Notes under the pieces: model-generated | Told to the model about the DNA's origin: nothing | Databases searched by the model: none | Seen by the model: only the letters and a program-made list of their open reading frames with translations | Made by a program: the position numbers and the translations under genes | NCBI RefSeq assembly: GCF_002099425.1 | Contig: NW_018343973.1 | Span: forward strand, 1,430,501 to 1,494,500 | DNA: 64,000 nt | Direction of reading: 5' to 3' | Source: Phascolarctos cinereus | Lineage: Eukaryota > Chordata > Mammalia > Diprotodontia > Phascolarctidae | In this document: in pieces, positions 32,570-43,679 of the stretch | How positions within the stretch are numbered: the first letter of the stretch is position 1 | How the letters are laid out: every line of letters begins with the position of its first letter

Positions 32570-34050
32570 TCAATTCACCAAACAATTAGTAAGTACGTGC
32601 TGTGTGCAAAATGCTAACTGAGGTGCGAGGTAGATATGACACAGATACTGGTCTCAAAGAATTTGCAATCTAATGGGGGCAGGGAAGGCACAAATAAGTT
32701 TGACATCAGGGAGATAAGAAACAGAACAGCACAGTGGAGATATCCAGGCAAATTGTCATGAGAAATTTGAGGAAAGAGAAGTCACATAGGGAGAAGGTGG
32801 AAAGAGAAGTCAAGTAAAGCTTTATGGAGGCAATGTCACTAAAGTTGGGCCTTGAAGAAAAGGAAGAATTTCAAAAGTAGAAATGAAGGGAGAGCATGGA
32901 AATCCAGACATGGGGGACAGCATGAACAAAGGTAGAGGCAGGGGAGAATAGACAAGAATGGGAATCAGAGTACAATCCCATTTGGCTAAAACATAAGAGT
33001 TTCTGATATAAGACCATAAAGGAATTCTGGAGGTAAATTATGAAGGGTCTCAACTGCTGTGATTCAGATCTTATGCTTTATTTCATAAGAAATGGATAAC
33101 TATGGAATGGTTTTTAGTAGAGGAATGATAAGATCAGAACTACAGCAGATTACTTAGGCAACAATGTGAAGAAAGAGCATAGAGTAGAGCAAGGAAGACC
33201 AGTTAAAAGGCAATTATGATGAAAAGAAATGAAGACCTGGAATGGTAGTAGAGAGGAGTGGGGGGTGGGGGAATGTGAAAAATATTATAAAGGTAGAATT
33301 GATGGGACTTTGCAGCTGATTAAACCCAGGTATAAGAAAAAGGGAGGAGCCGATAATCATTCTGAAATTACCTTCTTGCACAAGTGGAAGAATGATGGTG
33401 CATTTAAAAGAACTATAGAAATTAGGAGGCGGGTGATGTTTTGGGAGAAATATGAAATGAATTTGTGCAATATGTTGAGTATAAGATCCTGGCATCTGGG
33501 TAGAGCTCTCTAGCAGGCATTTGGAAAGAGAAGTTAAAGGTACAGATCTGAGAGTTATTTGCATAAAAGCATAATTGAAGTTATAGGAAAGGATGAGATC
33601 ATCAAGATAGGGAATGTTGAGAGAAGAGACAGTGATAGAAGGTTATACCGTCGTATTTAAGGGTTGCAGAAAGATGAGGAGCCAGCAGAAGTGACAAAGA
33701 AAGAACAGCTAGAAGTCAAAGGAAAATCGTGAGAGATAGGGTCACAGAAACCAAAAGAGAAAAGATCATGAGTGAAAGTAGAGGTGGCCCACAGTATCAA
33801 ATACCTCATAAAGGTAAAAGAGGATGAAGACACAAAAACAGTCCACTGACTTCAGGTAATTACTAACCTTGGAGAGAATTGCTTTAGTAGAATGATGGCG
33901 ATGGAAACCCATTGACCAGGGCTTGAGGAGTAAATTGGTCACAAAGAAGCAGAAGTAGTAAGTATGGACTATCCTTTCTATAAGTTTGACGGTGAAGGAG
34001 AGGAGAGATATGGGGAAATAGCCAATGGCTAGTATGTTCACACCTTGAAC
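32570..34050 (-). mobile_element. L2 LINE, antisense, with reverse transcriptase region
   Basis: On the plus strand it starts with the antisense 3' end (ACAATTAGTAAGTACGTGC), continues with GTTGGGCCTTGAAGAAAAGG, and reaches the coding region from about 33200. At about 1.5 kb it is the longest L2 in the window. Confidence 0.85.
33214..34041 (-). pseudogene. L2 reverse transcriptase relic
   Basis: The upstream part (34041-33766) reads YFPISLLSFTVKLIERIVHT, then LLKPWSMGFHRHHSTKAIL and VFILFYLYEVFDTVGH. This corresponds to the L2 segment PISLLS...FDTVDH, with the catalytic D of motif A inside FDTV. The downstream part (33564-33214) reads EGNFRMIIGSSLFLIPGFN, matching the L2 ARNLGVILDSSLSL region. 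The YADD box between them is eroded (near 33580). Frames differ between the parts. Confidence 0.8.
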
Positions 34051-34229
34051 CTCAGTATTAGTTTCACCCTTAAAATCTCAAACTGGTTGCTGCTTTTCTC
34101 TGATCATCTCTGTAACTATTATCTCTACCACACCCCTATATCTAATGAAAAAAGGCCCCTTTCCCTAACTGGGCTACCTAATAGTTATTTAAGATATATG
34201 TCATAGGTCTTTGACAAAAGCCCTATTAT

Positions 34230-34440
34230 AATACTTCATGGCAACATGGAAGTTACCCTGGTCAAACAATCCTTACAGAAAAAAACCAAATGGATGAAGA
34301 ATCCTTCTTACCTACATAATAGAATGCAATTAGATAATCAGTCAGTTAAGTTCATCTACCAGTATATATATCTTGAACAGGCACTGCAGGTGTTTAAGGT
34401 GTACCCAGAATCACATAGGAGGTGGGCTGAATTTCATTTG
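34230..34440 (+). pseudogene. Possible RTE-like LINE fragment
   Basis: Within the frame starting at 34246, residues about 28-66 read MQLDNQSVKFIYQYIYLEQA then YPESHRRWAEFHLRTLKVL. This resembles the post-catalytic QYIYLGQ...RR..AW segment of RTE-type elements. Further weak similarity may extend to 34815-34990. Tentative. Confidence 0.35.
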
Positions 34441-34481
34441 AGAACATTAAAAGTACTTTTAATGATTCTAAATTGTATTTG

Positions 34482-34548
34482 TTCTCTCTCTCTTTCTCTC
34501 TCTCTTCCTCCCCTCTCCTCCCCTCTTCTCTTCTTTTCTTTTCTCTCC
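34482..34548 (+). repeat. Pyrimidine-rich simple repeat
   Basis: CTCTCTCTCTTTCTCTCTCT followed by mixed TCC/CTT units. The strand asymmetry produces artefactual leucine/serine and glutamate/arginine frames on both strands. Confidence 0.95.
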
Positions 34549-34990
34549 CTAACATTTTCACCCCAAAATTCTCATTGCAAATCATACACTATAATCTCCA
34601 AAGAATTAAAATTGACACAAAAAGCAATGAAGGAACAAATAAAGGGCATAAGTAGTCTATAGCACGTTAATGATAAAGGCTTATATGTTAAGATATCATT
34701 TATGTATAATGAGAAAAATAGATAAACAAGTAATATTGTGAGACAAAAGGGTAACAGACAGTCAGAGTGTTACACTGGTACCTACAAAATGCTAAAATAC
34801 CCAGAAGACCTCCAATACTCTGACAGCCTTTTTGTAGGATTTACGGGAAGATGTGAACAAGGATTATAAAGGATAAGGAAGAGTGGATATGCTTTGTTCT
34901 GTAATGACAAAGGAGGTACCCACATGAAAAAAAAATGCAAAATACCATGGTGCCAATGGGATCTTTTTACTTCTATTCAAATATTACAGA

Positions 34991-35754
34991 AATTAGGACT
35001 CTCCTCAAAAGGTCCTTTCTACAGCCCTTGAAGGATGATAATATTGATAAGTAGGACTCAAAGCCTGGATGCTCATCCCCTAGGACATTTACATTCTCCT
35101 CTGCACCCCACTATTCATCTGGTCAAGATGTAGCTGCCAGAGAATTCTGACAAGACTTGTTATAGACCAGTGGAAACCCTTTAAATATGTAGGGAGAGGC
35201 GCTACACCATTTAAGTAGACATAGGTTATTCTAACTTTAAAAGTAGCAGAAATTGCTAAAAAGCTAATTTTGTAAGAACTAAAAGGCAAATTAGAACCAG
35301 CTAAGGAAGAATGCCATTTGTGCCTAGCAATGCAAGTGGGTGCTTAATGTTTGCTGAGTGAATGAGCCTCCACTATAAAGGACAGATGAGTAGCTCAGAA
35401 GCAGTTTTCCCTGAAGAGAGGATCAGAAGAGAGGATATTGCTCCAAGATGGTCATTTTAGAAGGCTGTGTTGTTTGAGCAATTTTGCAAAGATTCTGCTC
35501 TTAAAATAAAGAAGACTAAAAAGCCCAAAAGAATCAGATCAGATGCAGCCAAAACACATGACTCTTGGTGACTTAGTATGTAGCAACATAGCATTAATAT
35601 GGTATTTAAACACTGGAACTTAATGGGCTGAGAGAAGGCCAAAAGTAAAGTTATCCATCAGCATAATTGTGATTGACATAAGGCAATGAAAAGGCATACG
35701 GTGTGCATAAGTAGGCTATAGCATAAGAAGAAACACAGCATCTGTTTTGGGGAC
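34991..35754. other. Mostly unclassified, one L2 3' scrap
   Basis: GTGCCTAGCAATGCAAGTGG near 35320 followed by TGCTTAATGTTTGCTGAGTG is an L2 3' end. The rest has no recognised feature. Confidence 0.45.
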
Positions 35755-35950
35755 TTAAAATCATGGGATTTTAGAGCTGAATGGCCATTTAAGGATAACC
35801 TAATTAAGCCCATTCACTTAATATTTTTCAAAAGAGGGAGCTAAGGTACAGAGGATCTGGGTTTTACTAAGCTAGTTAACGTCAGAGCCAGGTCTAGAAA
35901 TCAGGCCATGGTATTTCCAATCCAAAATTCCTTTAGCTACATTATATTGC
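35755..35950 (-). mobile_element. MIR-related SINE, antisense
   Basis: GATTTTAGAGCTGAATGGCC, AGAGGGAGCTAAGGTACAGA, then ACGTCAGAGCCAGG. Eroded antisense MIR family. Confidence 0.6.
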
Positions 35951-36700
35951 ATTCTGTTTAGGGTTTGTTGGGGGCTTTTCCCCTCATTCCATTTGTCATG
36001 ATTTGGTTTATCTATCTGTTACATAAGTGAATTAACTAACTTTATTTCATAAGTGAATTAACTAATTTATGCTTCGATAGAAGTAGGCTGTGACCTATTG
36101 CCAAGGACTTGTTCTCCAGATGTGGCATTCATATATCAGTCACCAAGGATATTTATGAGTGGAAAAGGAGGTGGAAAGTCATATATTGAGAGAAGAGAGA
36201 AACAAATAATCAATTCCAGGGCTACACTGGTGTCTGAGATTTTTTTTTTTTTTTTAAATCAAAGGAAGTCTGTCAGCATGCTGGATAGCTCTTCTATGGA
36301 AGATGTGTGGAAAGATATAGGTAAGATTCACAAAGAATGAAGAGATAATAATGAGCTGTGACCTATAGAGGTAGAGGCAGTAACCACAGGAATGAGATGA
36401 GAGATCCACAGAAATAGCATACCAAAGTATGTTTTGTTGTTATAAATACAGGTTTATCTTTTTAAAGTTAGAAATGCTCAAAAATATGACTCTGGCTGTG
36501 AGAAGAGAAAAGAGATGTATTAGGAAAGGAAGGTGATATATAAAAAAAGATGTCAACAAAAATGAAAATAAACCACAAAAAATGTGAAGGCTGGTATTAT
36601 TTTCCTGGGGTCCTTATTTCTGCTATCCTAAATCTGTCAACACCCAAATTAAACAGGTGACCATATCTGTTCTGTTATTCAAAAAAGAAGCACTAATACC
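35951..36700. other. No recognisable feature
   Basis: Contains a 17-base T run near 36239 but no poly-A element end that I can place. AGTGAATTAACTAACTTTAT and AGTGAATTAACTAATTTATG near 36025 and 36051 form a short tandem duplication. Confidence 0.4.
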
Positions 36701-36704
36701 CACT

Positions 36705-36960
36705 GTTTTGTTGGTCATTTTTCAGTCATACCAGACTCTTTGTGACCCCATTTGAGGTTTTCTTGGCAAAGATACTGGAGTGGTTTACATTTCCTTTCCC
36801 AGCTCAATTTAAAGATGAGGAAACTGAGGCAAACAGGGTTAAGCAACTTGCCCAGGGTCATACATCTAATAAGTATCTGAGGCCAGATTTGAACTCAGGA
36901 AGATGAGTTTTCCTGACTCCAGGGCCAGTACTCTATCGACTGTACCATCTACCTGCCTGC
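36705..36960 (-). mobile_element. MAR4-type SINE, antisense (left arm of an inverted pair)
   Basis: GTTTTGTTGGTCATTTTTCA, TTTTCTTGGCAAAGATACTG, GAGGAAACTGAGGCAAACAG, ending ACCATCTACCTGCC. It faces the copy at 37001-37250 head to head, with about 40 bp between. Confidence 0.92.
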
Positions 36961-37000
36961 CATTTAAACAGTCCTTTTTAGGAGCCACCCACCTAACAAA

Positions 37001-37250
37001 AGGGTAGCTAAGTGGTGCAGTGCAAAGAGTGCTTGGAGTCAGAAAGAGTCATCTTCATGAGTTCAAATCCGACCTCAGACACTTACAAGCTATGTGACCC
37101 TGGGTAAGTCATTTAACCCTGTTTGCCTCAGTTTCCTCATCTGTAAAATGAGCTGGAGAAGGAAATGGCAAACCACTCCAGCATCTTTGCCAAGAAAACC
37201 CCAAATGGGGCCACGAAGAGTCGGACATGACTGAAATAACTGAACAATAA
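37001..37250 (+). mobile_element. MAR4-type SINE, sense (right arm of an inverted pair)
   Basis: Full length from GGGTAGCTAAGTGGTGC to the RTE-like tail CACGAAGAGTCGGACATGAC and an (AAC)-like end. Flanks CACCTAACAAA (36990-37000) and CACCTAACCAAA (37251-37262) are a target duplication differing by one base. Confidence 0.93.
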
Positions 37251-37263
37251 CACCTAACCAAAG

Positions 37264-37854
37264 CAAATAAACAAACCGACCCTCAAACTGGCTATGGAGA
37301 TGCCACAGTACACACATTATAGACTTATATATCTGGGAGAGAGTAGAAGAAAAAGGAGAAAAACCAGCCAGGAATCAGAGCAAAAGATCCAAGACATTAA
37401 AGAGACTGAGCAAACCTGGCCATCTGAAATGGAGCGCCATCAAAAGTCCTGGGCTTCTCATTCCTCCCAAAGGGCTCAAAGACTGGGCAGGGCCAGAGAG
37501 GAAAGAAAGATGAAGAAGAATTCCTCTGGCCTGGAACAAGAACATGCAAATGTGGAGATTGGTACAAGATAGCAACAAAGTCAAGTATAAGAAAGCATTT
37601 GCTGAATGAATAAATGGCAGTAATTGCATAGCTTGTTCACCTTGGGTCATAGGACATGCACTAATGATAGCACTGCTTCCCTCTCTCCCATCCATGCTAT
37701 CATACCTTCTATCTTGGCAGGAGAGGGCTTAAAATTTGGCCTGTCAGACTGTTTCTGGCAATCCTCACCCACCTCCTCACTTCTGAGCCTGGGGGGGAAA
37801 AGGAGGCTGCTCAGAATATTCATTCTATTTACTCCAATAATATTCTGTCTCTTG
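37264..37854. other. No gene recognised
   Basis: A plus-strand open frame of 92 codons (37294-37572) is glutamate/arginine/lysine rich, and a minus-strand frame of 106 codons overlaps it. Both look compositional and show no domain. Confidence 0.4.
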
Positions 37855-38205
37855 CCCTGAAACTTTGCAGAGGCTGTTCCCCTAGAGCCTGTACTGTACT
37901 CCCTCTCTGTCTTTGCCTCTTAAAATCCTTGGCATCCTTTAAAACTCAGTTCAAAGCTCATCTTTGCTGTGAATCCTTTCCTGATCCTCTCCTCTAAAAA
38001 CTACCCTGTGTTTACTTTATATATACAAAAACCCATATGTATATATACACAATGTATCTATTACACACATATTATATTTGTGTATGTGTACATGTTGTTT
38101 CTCCTAATAGATGTAAGCTCCTTGAGGGCAGGGACTCTTTCATTCCTAGAACAGTGCCTTGCAAGAAGTAGGTGCTGAATAAATGCTCACTGATTGATTG
38201 ACTTG
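37855..38205 (+). mobile_element. L2 LINE 3' end
   Basis: TCAAAGCTCATCTTTGCTGT, GATGTAAGCTCCTTGAGGGC, CAGTGCCTTGCAAGAAGTAG, then TGAATAAATGCTCACTGATT. An AT/AC-rich stretch interrupts it at 38020-38095. Confidence 0.88.
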
Positions 38206-38544
38206 CCAATTACATACAAATCATATGTGAATATATTTGCAAGTCACCTGTATCATATACATAGATACGGCCTTCCTGGAAAATTATGAGGAAGGGTGCA
38301 AATCATGGAAAATTGCCAAGAACTATTCAGTCTTTGAAGCAGGACAAGTAGCTAGTCATTTCCAATTCCCAGACTAAATTGTGAATAATTTTTCCCTCTT
38401 GGGGTCAGAAGGTTTAAAGAAGAAAAGAGGAGAAAAGGAAGTACCAATGGTAAAAGGAAAAAACCCTAGAGAAATCAATGTTGGCTGGAAGGGACAGAAA
38501 ACTAAAGGTCAATCAAAGTAGATTTTGAAGCTAATTCTGATAGC
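38206..38544. other. No recognisable feature
   Basis: No open frame, named repeat or splice-flanked segment. Confidence 0.35.
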
Positions 38545-38770
38545 TAGTATTTATACAGCAAACACTTGAAGGCTGGCAAACCACATTACATATGCTATTT
38601 CATTTGATCTTGACAACAGACCTGTAAAATAGATGTTATTATTATCCCCATTTTACAGAAAAAGAAACTAAGGCTGAGAGAGACTAAATGATTCACCCAG
38701 GGTCACACAGCTAGTAAGTGTCTGAGACAGGATTTGAACTCCAGACTCCATGACCTTTGTTCTATGCAGT
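38545..38770 (-). mobile_element. MIR, antisense
   Basis: GCTATTTCATTTGATCTTGA, TTATTATCCCCATTTTACAG, then CAGGGTCACACAGCTAGTAA. Confidence 0.88.
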
Positions 38771-38834
38771 ATGAGCAGAATCATATTATTCACTCCTAAC
38801 TCACAAACAGAAACACTTGTAGTCCATTAATTAC

Positions 38835-38945
38835 AAGTAATTAGCTGTCTCCTAAATGATCTGAACCAAGTGACATTAATGTTAATCACCTAATAATGTA
38901 TATTAATCAGTAATAGACATTGACTGACAATATCAGTAATAACTG
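38835..38945. promoter_or_regulatory. Cluster of homeodomain-type TAAT/ATTA cores
   Basis: CATTAATTACAAGTAATTAG, GACATTAATGTTAATCACC and ATTAATCAGTAATAGAC carry many TAAT/ATTA cores in about 110 bp of non-repeat sequence. Such clusters occur in developmental enhancers but also arise in AT-rich DNA. Inference only. Confidence 0.2.
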
Positions 38946-39064
38946 GGGAGTTTCACAGCTCCAGTAGTTTTTCAGACCTTACCTCTAGAGAAATGCTATT
39001 CTAGAACAATGATTTGCAAGGAGTGCTTCAAAGGCACTGTGGTACATAACTTTGTCATTGTTTT

Positions 39065-40110
39065 CATCATGTCATTTTCCTTTTTGAAAAATCCTCAGTA
39101 GCTCCCAATATTGATTACAGGATGCAGTCCAAATATACTTCTTAGTCTGGCATTTAAGGCCCTCAATAAATTTGACTTACTAACTTTTAAAATCTTTTAA
39201 CAAAATCTCACAATTAGAAGAGACCATCCACTCTAACCAATCTAGATCTGTATAAGATTCTCCTCTGTGATACTCTCAACAAATACTCATCCACCCTTCA
39301 CTTGAAGACTTCTAATCAAGTGGAACACTTTTGGCTAGCTCTAGTTGTTAAAAAATTTTCCCCTCACATCAAGCTAAAATCTGTTTTTTATACTTTAAAC
39401 CACTTGTTTCCAGGTCTGACCAATGTGGCCAAGCCAAGCAAGTCCAGTCTCCTATTCCATATAATGGTTCTTCACATACTTGAAAACAGTTATCATGCTC
39501 CACCCCACCTTCACCCAGCTAAATAACTCCAGTTCCTTCAACTAACACTTATATGGGATGGTGAGACCCTTCATCACCCTGCTTACTCACTTCTGGGGTC
39601 TCCCTTACTTACTAATGTGCTTTCTAAAATATGGCACTCAGAACTCAACACAATAATCCCACAGTACTCTGTCCTGATCAGGCTACATCTAGATCACATT
39701 CCTAGTCTTGGACAATATACCCTATCCAAATGCAGCCTAAGATTACATTACCCAACTCTCCATCTACTATCTCTGTGCCTTTGTTCTGGCCATCCTCCAT
39801 GTTTGGAATGTAATCCTTAGTTTCCTTCAAAACTCTGCCTTAAGCATCACTTTCTACATGAAGCCTTTCTTGATCCCATCAAATGTTAGTGCCACCTAAA
39901 TGTGCATCTTATATCTATTGTGTATAGGTTTTGTACATATTAATCTACATACATGTTATCTCTCCCAGTAGAATGTACATTACTTAACTTACATTAATTA
40001 AATCAAGGAGTCAGGAACTGTTACATTTTTGCCTTTGAATCCCCAAAGCCTAGCAAAGTGCCTGGGACCTATCATAGAATAAATAAATGTAGCTGATCGA
40101 TTGATTTATT
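39065..40110 (+). mobile_element. L2 LINE split by an L3
   Basis: The 5' segment 39065-39185 (CAGTAGCTCCCAATATTGAT, GGCATTTAAGGCCCTCAATA) and the 3' segment 39690-40100 (GTTCTGGCCATCCTCCATGT, TACATGAAGCCTTTCTTGAT, CCTAGCAAAGTGCCTGGGAC) belong to one L2 in the expected order. Confidence 0.85.
39190..39690 (-). mobile_element. L3/CR1 LINE fragment, antisense
   Basis: Antisense of the CR1-type C-terminus and 3' region: CTTGAAGACTTCTAATCAAG, CCCCTCACATCAAGCTAAAA, TACTTGAAAACAGTTATCAT, then GGCACTCAGAACTCAACACA and CTGTCCTGATCAGGCTAC (antisense of the VRPHLEYC region). It divides the L2. Confidence 0.8.
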
Positions 40111-40149
40111 AACTTTTTTAGTTGCTATATCACAGTGGTGCATATATCA

Positions 40150-41760
40150 GAGGCACAATAGTATAGCAGATAGAATATAGGACTTGGAGTTAAGAAAATC
40201 TGGATCTAACACAGTAGTCAATGACTATAGTAATCTACTGATTGATAAACCCAAAGACTCTAGCTTCTGGGATAAGAACTCACTATTTAACGAAAACTAC
40301 TGGGAAAACTAGAAAATAGTATGGTAGAAACAAGGCATAGACCATCATCTTACACCATATACCAAGGTAAAGTCAAAATGTGTACATAATTTAGATACAA
40401 AGGCTGATACTATAAGCAAACTAGGACAGCAAGGAATGATTTACCTGTCAGATTTATGGAGAACAGAAGAATTCATGACCAAACAAGAGATAAAGAACAT
40501 TATAAAATGCAAAATGGATAATTCTGATTACATTAAATTAAAAAGGTTTTGCACAAACAAAGCCAATGCAACCAAGATTAGAAGGGAAGCAGAAAGCTGG
40601 GCAACAATTTTTACAACCAGTATCTCTGATAAAGTCCTCACTTCTAAAATATGTAGAGAAATTTTTAAGAATACAAGTCATTGCCCAATTGACAAATGGT
40701 CAAAGGATATGAACAAGCAGTTTTCAGATGAAGAAATTAAAGCTATCAATGGTCATATGAAAAAAATGCTCTAAATCACTATTGATTAGAGAAATGCAAA
40801 TCAAAACACCTCTAAGCTAGCACAGTACATCTATCAGATTGACTAACATGACAAAACAGGAAAATGATAAATGTTGGAGAAGATATGGGAAAATTGGAAC
40901 ATTAATGCATTGTTGGTGGAGTTGTGAATTGATCCAGCCATTCTGGAGAGCAATTTGGAACTATGCCCAAAGGGCTATAAAACTGTGCATACCCTTTGAC
41001 ACAGCAATACCACTACCAGCTCTGCATCCCAAAGAGATCATAAAAAAAAAAACAGGAAAAGGACCCATATGTACAAAAATATTTATAGCAGCTCTTTTTG
41101 TGGTGGCCAAGAATTGGAAATTGAGGGGATGCCCATCAATTGGGGAATGACTGAACAAGTTGTGGTATATGAATGTAATGGAATACTATTGTGCTACGAG
41201 AAATGATGAGCAGGTGGACTTGAGAAAAACCTGGAAAGACTTACATGAACTAATGCTGAGTGAAGTGAGCAGAACCAGGAGAACATTGTACACAGTAACA
41301 GCTACATTGTGCAATGACTAACTTTCACAGGCTTAGCTCTTCTCAGCAATGGAAGAATTTAAGACAACTCCAAAAGACTCATGATGGAAAATGCTATCCA
41401 CATCCAGAAAAAGAACTATGGTGCCTGAATGCAGATCAAAGCATACTATTCTCCCTCTTTCTCTCTTTTTGTTTTGTTTCTTCTTTCTTGTGGTTCCTCC
41501 CATTGGCTCTAATTCTTCTTCACAACATGACTAATGTGAAAATATGTTTAATATGAGTGTATATGAAGAGCCTATATCAAATTACATGCCATCTTGGGAA
41601 GGGTGAAGGGGGGAAGAGGAGAAAATTAGGAACTCAAAATCTTATGGAAGTGAATGTTAAAAACCAAAAATTAATTAATTTTTTTAAAAAAGAAAGAAAA
41701 TCTGGGTCTAAATTCCATCTCTGACTTTTATTATTTCTGGACAAGTCTAAAAACAAAAGC
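40150..41760 (+). mobile_element. MIR/THER-like SINE split by L1
   Basis: GAGGCACAATAGTATAGCAG...GACTTGGAGTTAAG (40150-40209) continues after the L1 as AATTCCATCTCTGACTTTTA then TTTCTGGACAAGTC (41710-41745). Sense orientation, old. Confidence 0.7.
40210..41693 (+). mobile_element. 5'-truncated L1 with 18-bp target duplication
   Basis: Flanks AAGAAAATCTGGATCTAA (40192-40209) and AAGAAAATCTGGGTCTAA (41694-41711) differ at one base. The element holds the last third of ORF2, the 3' UTR and an A/T-rich tail. The frame 40436-40774 reads YLSDLWRTEEFMTKQEI and KWSKDMNKQFSDEEIKAI. The frame 40839-41150 reads RYGKIGTLMHCWWSCELIQP, including the conserved L1 cysteine motif, and KNWKLRGCPSIGE. One frameshift separates the two. 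Confidence 0.93.
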
Positions 41761-41849
41761 AGAACTGAACTAAAAGTCAAGCAAAGCAGACTTGAAAGCA
41801 AAACAATAACTAATATTAACAATAGTTACTATTTATAACAATACCTTGC

Positions 41850-42060
41850 TGTAGCAAGCATTTAATGGTTTGCAAAGCATTTTACCTATGTTATCTCATT
41901 TGATCTTCACAACACTCCTGTAAGGTAGATGCCATTATTATCCCCATTATACAGAAGAGGAAACTGAGACCAAGAGAGGTTAAGTGACTTGCCCAGGTCA
42001 CAAAACTAACAATCATTTGAAGCAAGATTTGAACTCAACTCTGTGATCTGCATCTCTCCA
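41850..42060 (-). mobile_element. MIR, antisense
   Basis: GGTTTGCAAAGCATTTTACC, ATCTCATTTGATCTTCACAA, TTATTATCCCCATTATACAG, GTTAAGTGACTTGCCCAG. Well preserved. Confidence 0.9.
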
Positions 42061-42639
42061 ACTCTTTCACAAGGATAGAATGAGGGAGTTTGTCAAATGC
42101 TTTGGTGAACTGTAACTATAGCATTCTCCCAATCTACCTATTAAAAAAAAACCCCGTCATAAAAGGAAATTACATTAACCTGGCAGAATCTATCTTTAGT
42201 GAAGCCATGTTAGCTCTTTGTGGTCACTGCTTCCTTTTCTAAACATTCAATAGTCATCCCTTTAATAATATAGTCTAGAATTTTACTGGGTATTGAAGTT
42301 GAGCTCATTGACCTTCGTTTTTCAGATTCTGTTCTATTCCTTTTTTAAAAATTGGGATGATATTTGGCTTCTTCCAGGTCTGTGAACCCTCTTCTGTTTG
42401 TGATTTTTTTGAAGCTCCACCACCACATCTGCCAATTCTTTCAGCATCAGGATTGTGGTTCATTTGAGCCTGGTGACTTGAGCTCACCAAGAGCCAAGTA
42501 GAAATTCTCTTATTATATTTTATCTTAGGTTTCCATTCCTTATTAGACAGTTTTATTCTGTGACTTCTGTCCAAAGATCATCCCATTTGCAGCAAACAAA
42601 AGCAAAATTAGTTGAGCAGCCTTATTTTCTATCTGGTAT
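42061..42639. other. Unclassified
   Basis: AGGATAGAATGAGGGAGTTT then TCAAATGCTTTGGTGAACTG, and CATTGACCTTCGTTTTTCAG, are worn words that look like LINE antisense sequence. A minus-strand 89-codon frame (42305-42574) has no domain. I cannot place the family. Confidence 0.35.
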
Positions 42640-43225
42640 CTGTTATCATCACACTCTAGGATGTATGGGGTATATGGGATGCTCAGGAAGGACTAGCATA
42701 TCTGGTATGAGGGCTTGCTAAGTCCTTTTCAGGGCTTCTTATCCAGTTTTGGTGTCCACCTGCCACCTAACTCTCACCTGAAGTTCAAAGAAGCTGCAGT
42801 ATGCACAGTAGCCACACCCTAGTAAAGCCATCTTGGCAGATGGGCTAAACCGGTTAAGGGTAAGTAACAGTCCTCAAACCCATCAGTGACTTAGGGGGAT
42901 GTCTACCCCAAGCAAGTGAAGATTTCCCCTGGTGGAACGGGCAAATGTGAACAATTTGTTCCAAGGCCATGAAGGCGGCTAAAGCAGGCACTGTGGAGTG
43001 CTTACAGCTTGGTCAAGCATAAAAGTCACCAAGGTCATCCACTGTATCGCGGGCCATCACCAGTCTTCTTAACTTTTATCTTGCCACTGGAGTTTGATGA
43101 TTCTGGAAGACAGAATAAGGCTGATGACTGCAATTCTGCCTCACTGTAAATCTAATTCATTTGCAAGTCAAGACATTACACTGATGTCATTGGTCCTTTT
43201 GGAAAATTAATGGTGAACAAAAACA
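42640..43225 (+). mobile_element. 540-bp non-autonomous repeat, copy 2
   Basis: Same family as 30619-31158, opposite orientation. It contains CATCTTGGCAGATGGGCTAA, AACAATTTGTTCCAAGGCCA, and ends GATGTCATTGGTCCTTTTGG then GGTGAACAAAAAC. That 3' end resembles the LINE at 28980. The left boundary is approximate. I found no target duplication. Confidence 0.7.
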
Positions 43226-43679
43226 TCACCGTACTCTATTTTCTGAACTAGTCCTTTGTTCATATTCTTTTCCCAATATAGCTTAATTTTTCCCCCTTTC
43301 CTTAGCTTTTCTTGACAGCCACAGCTCATTCTGAGGTTTATTGTTCCTGACACACCTCCTACAAGTCTATGCCATGTTTTTCTATTTGTCTTCCATTATC
43401 TGCCTTTGCTTCTGTCTTCTGTACACATACTTTTAAAACCTAGGGTTGATAAGTTTCCTGAGTATGTAAGTCTCTTTAGATAATTCTTTCTTCTCCTCCT
43501 CACTAGACTTTCTCTTTCTATCTTCAGAGTTTCATTCTTGAGCACCTACAATGCCTCCCTAGCTGACTTCTACTAAAAATGTTTAGTCCTATCTTTTCTG
43601 TGAACTCTTTGAAATAATGTAAGGTTCATGTCAAATTATATTCAGCTTTCCCTTCCTTTCCTTCTCTACCACTAATTCT
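43226..43679. other. No gene; degraded sequence
   Basis: TGAGCACCTACAATGCCTCC near 43538 hints at an L2 scrap. No other feature. Confidence 0.35.

Noticed and set aside
34246-34662. A 138-codon open frame with a serine/leucine run
   Set aside because: The run is the CT-rich simple repeat. The upstream part is at best an old LINE fragment.
37294-37695. Overlapping opposite frames of 92 and 106 codons
   Set aside because: Purine-rich composition explains both. No domain, no splice signals.
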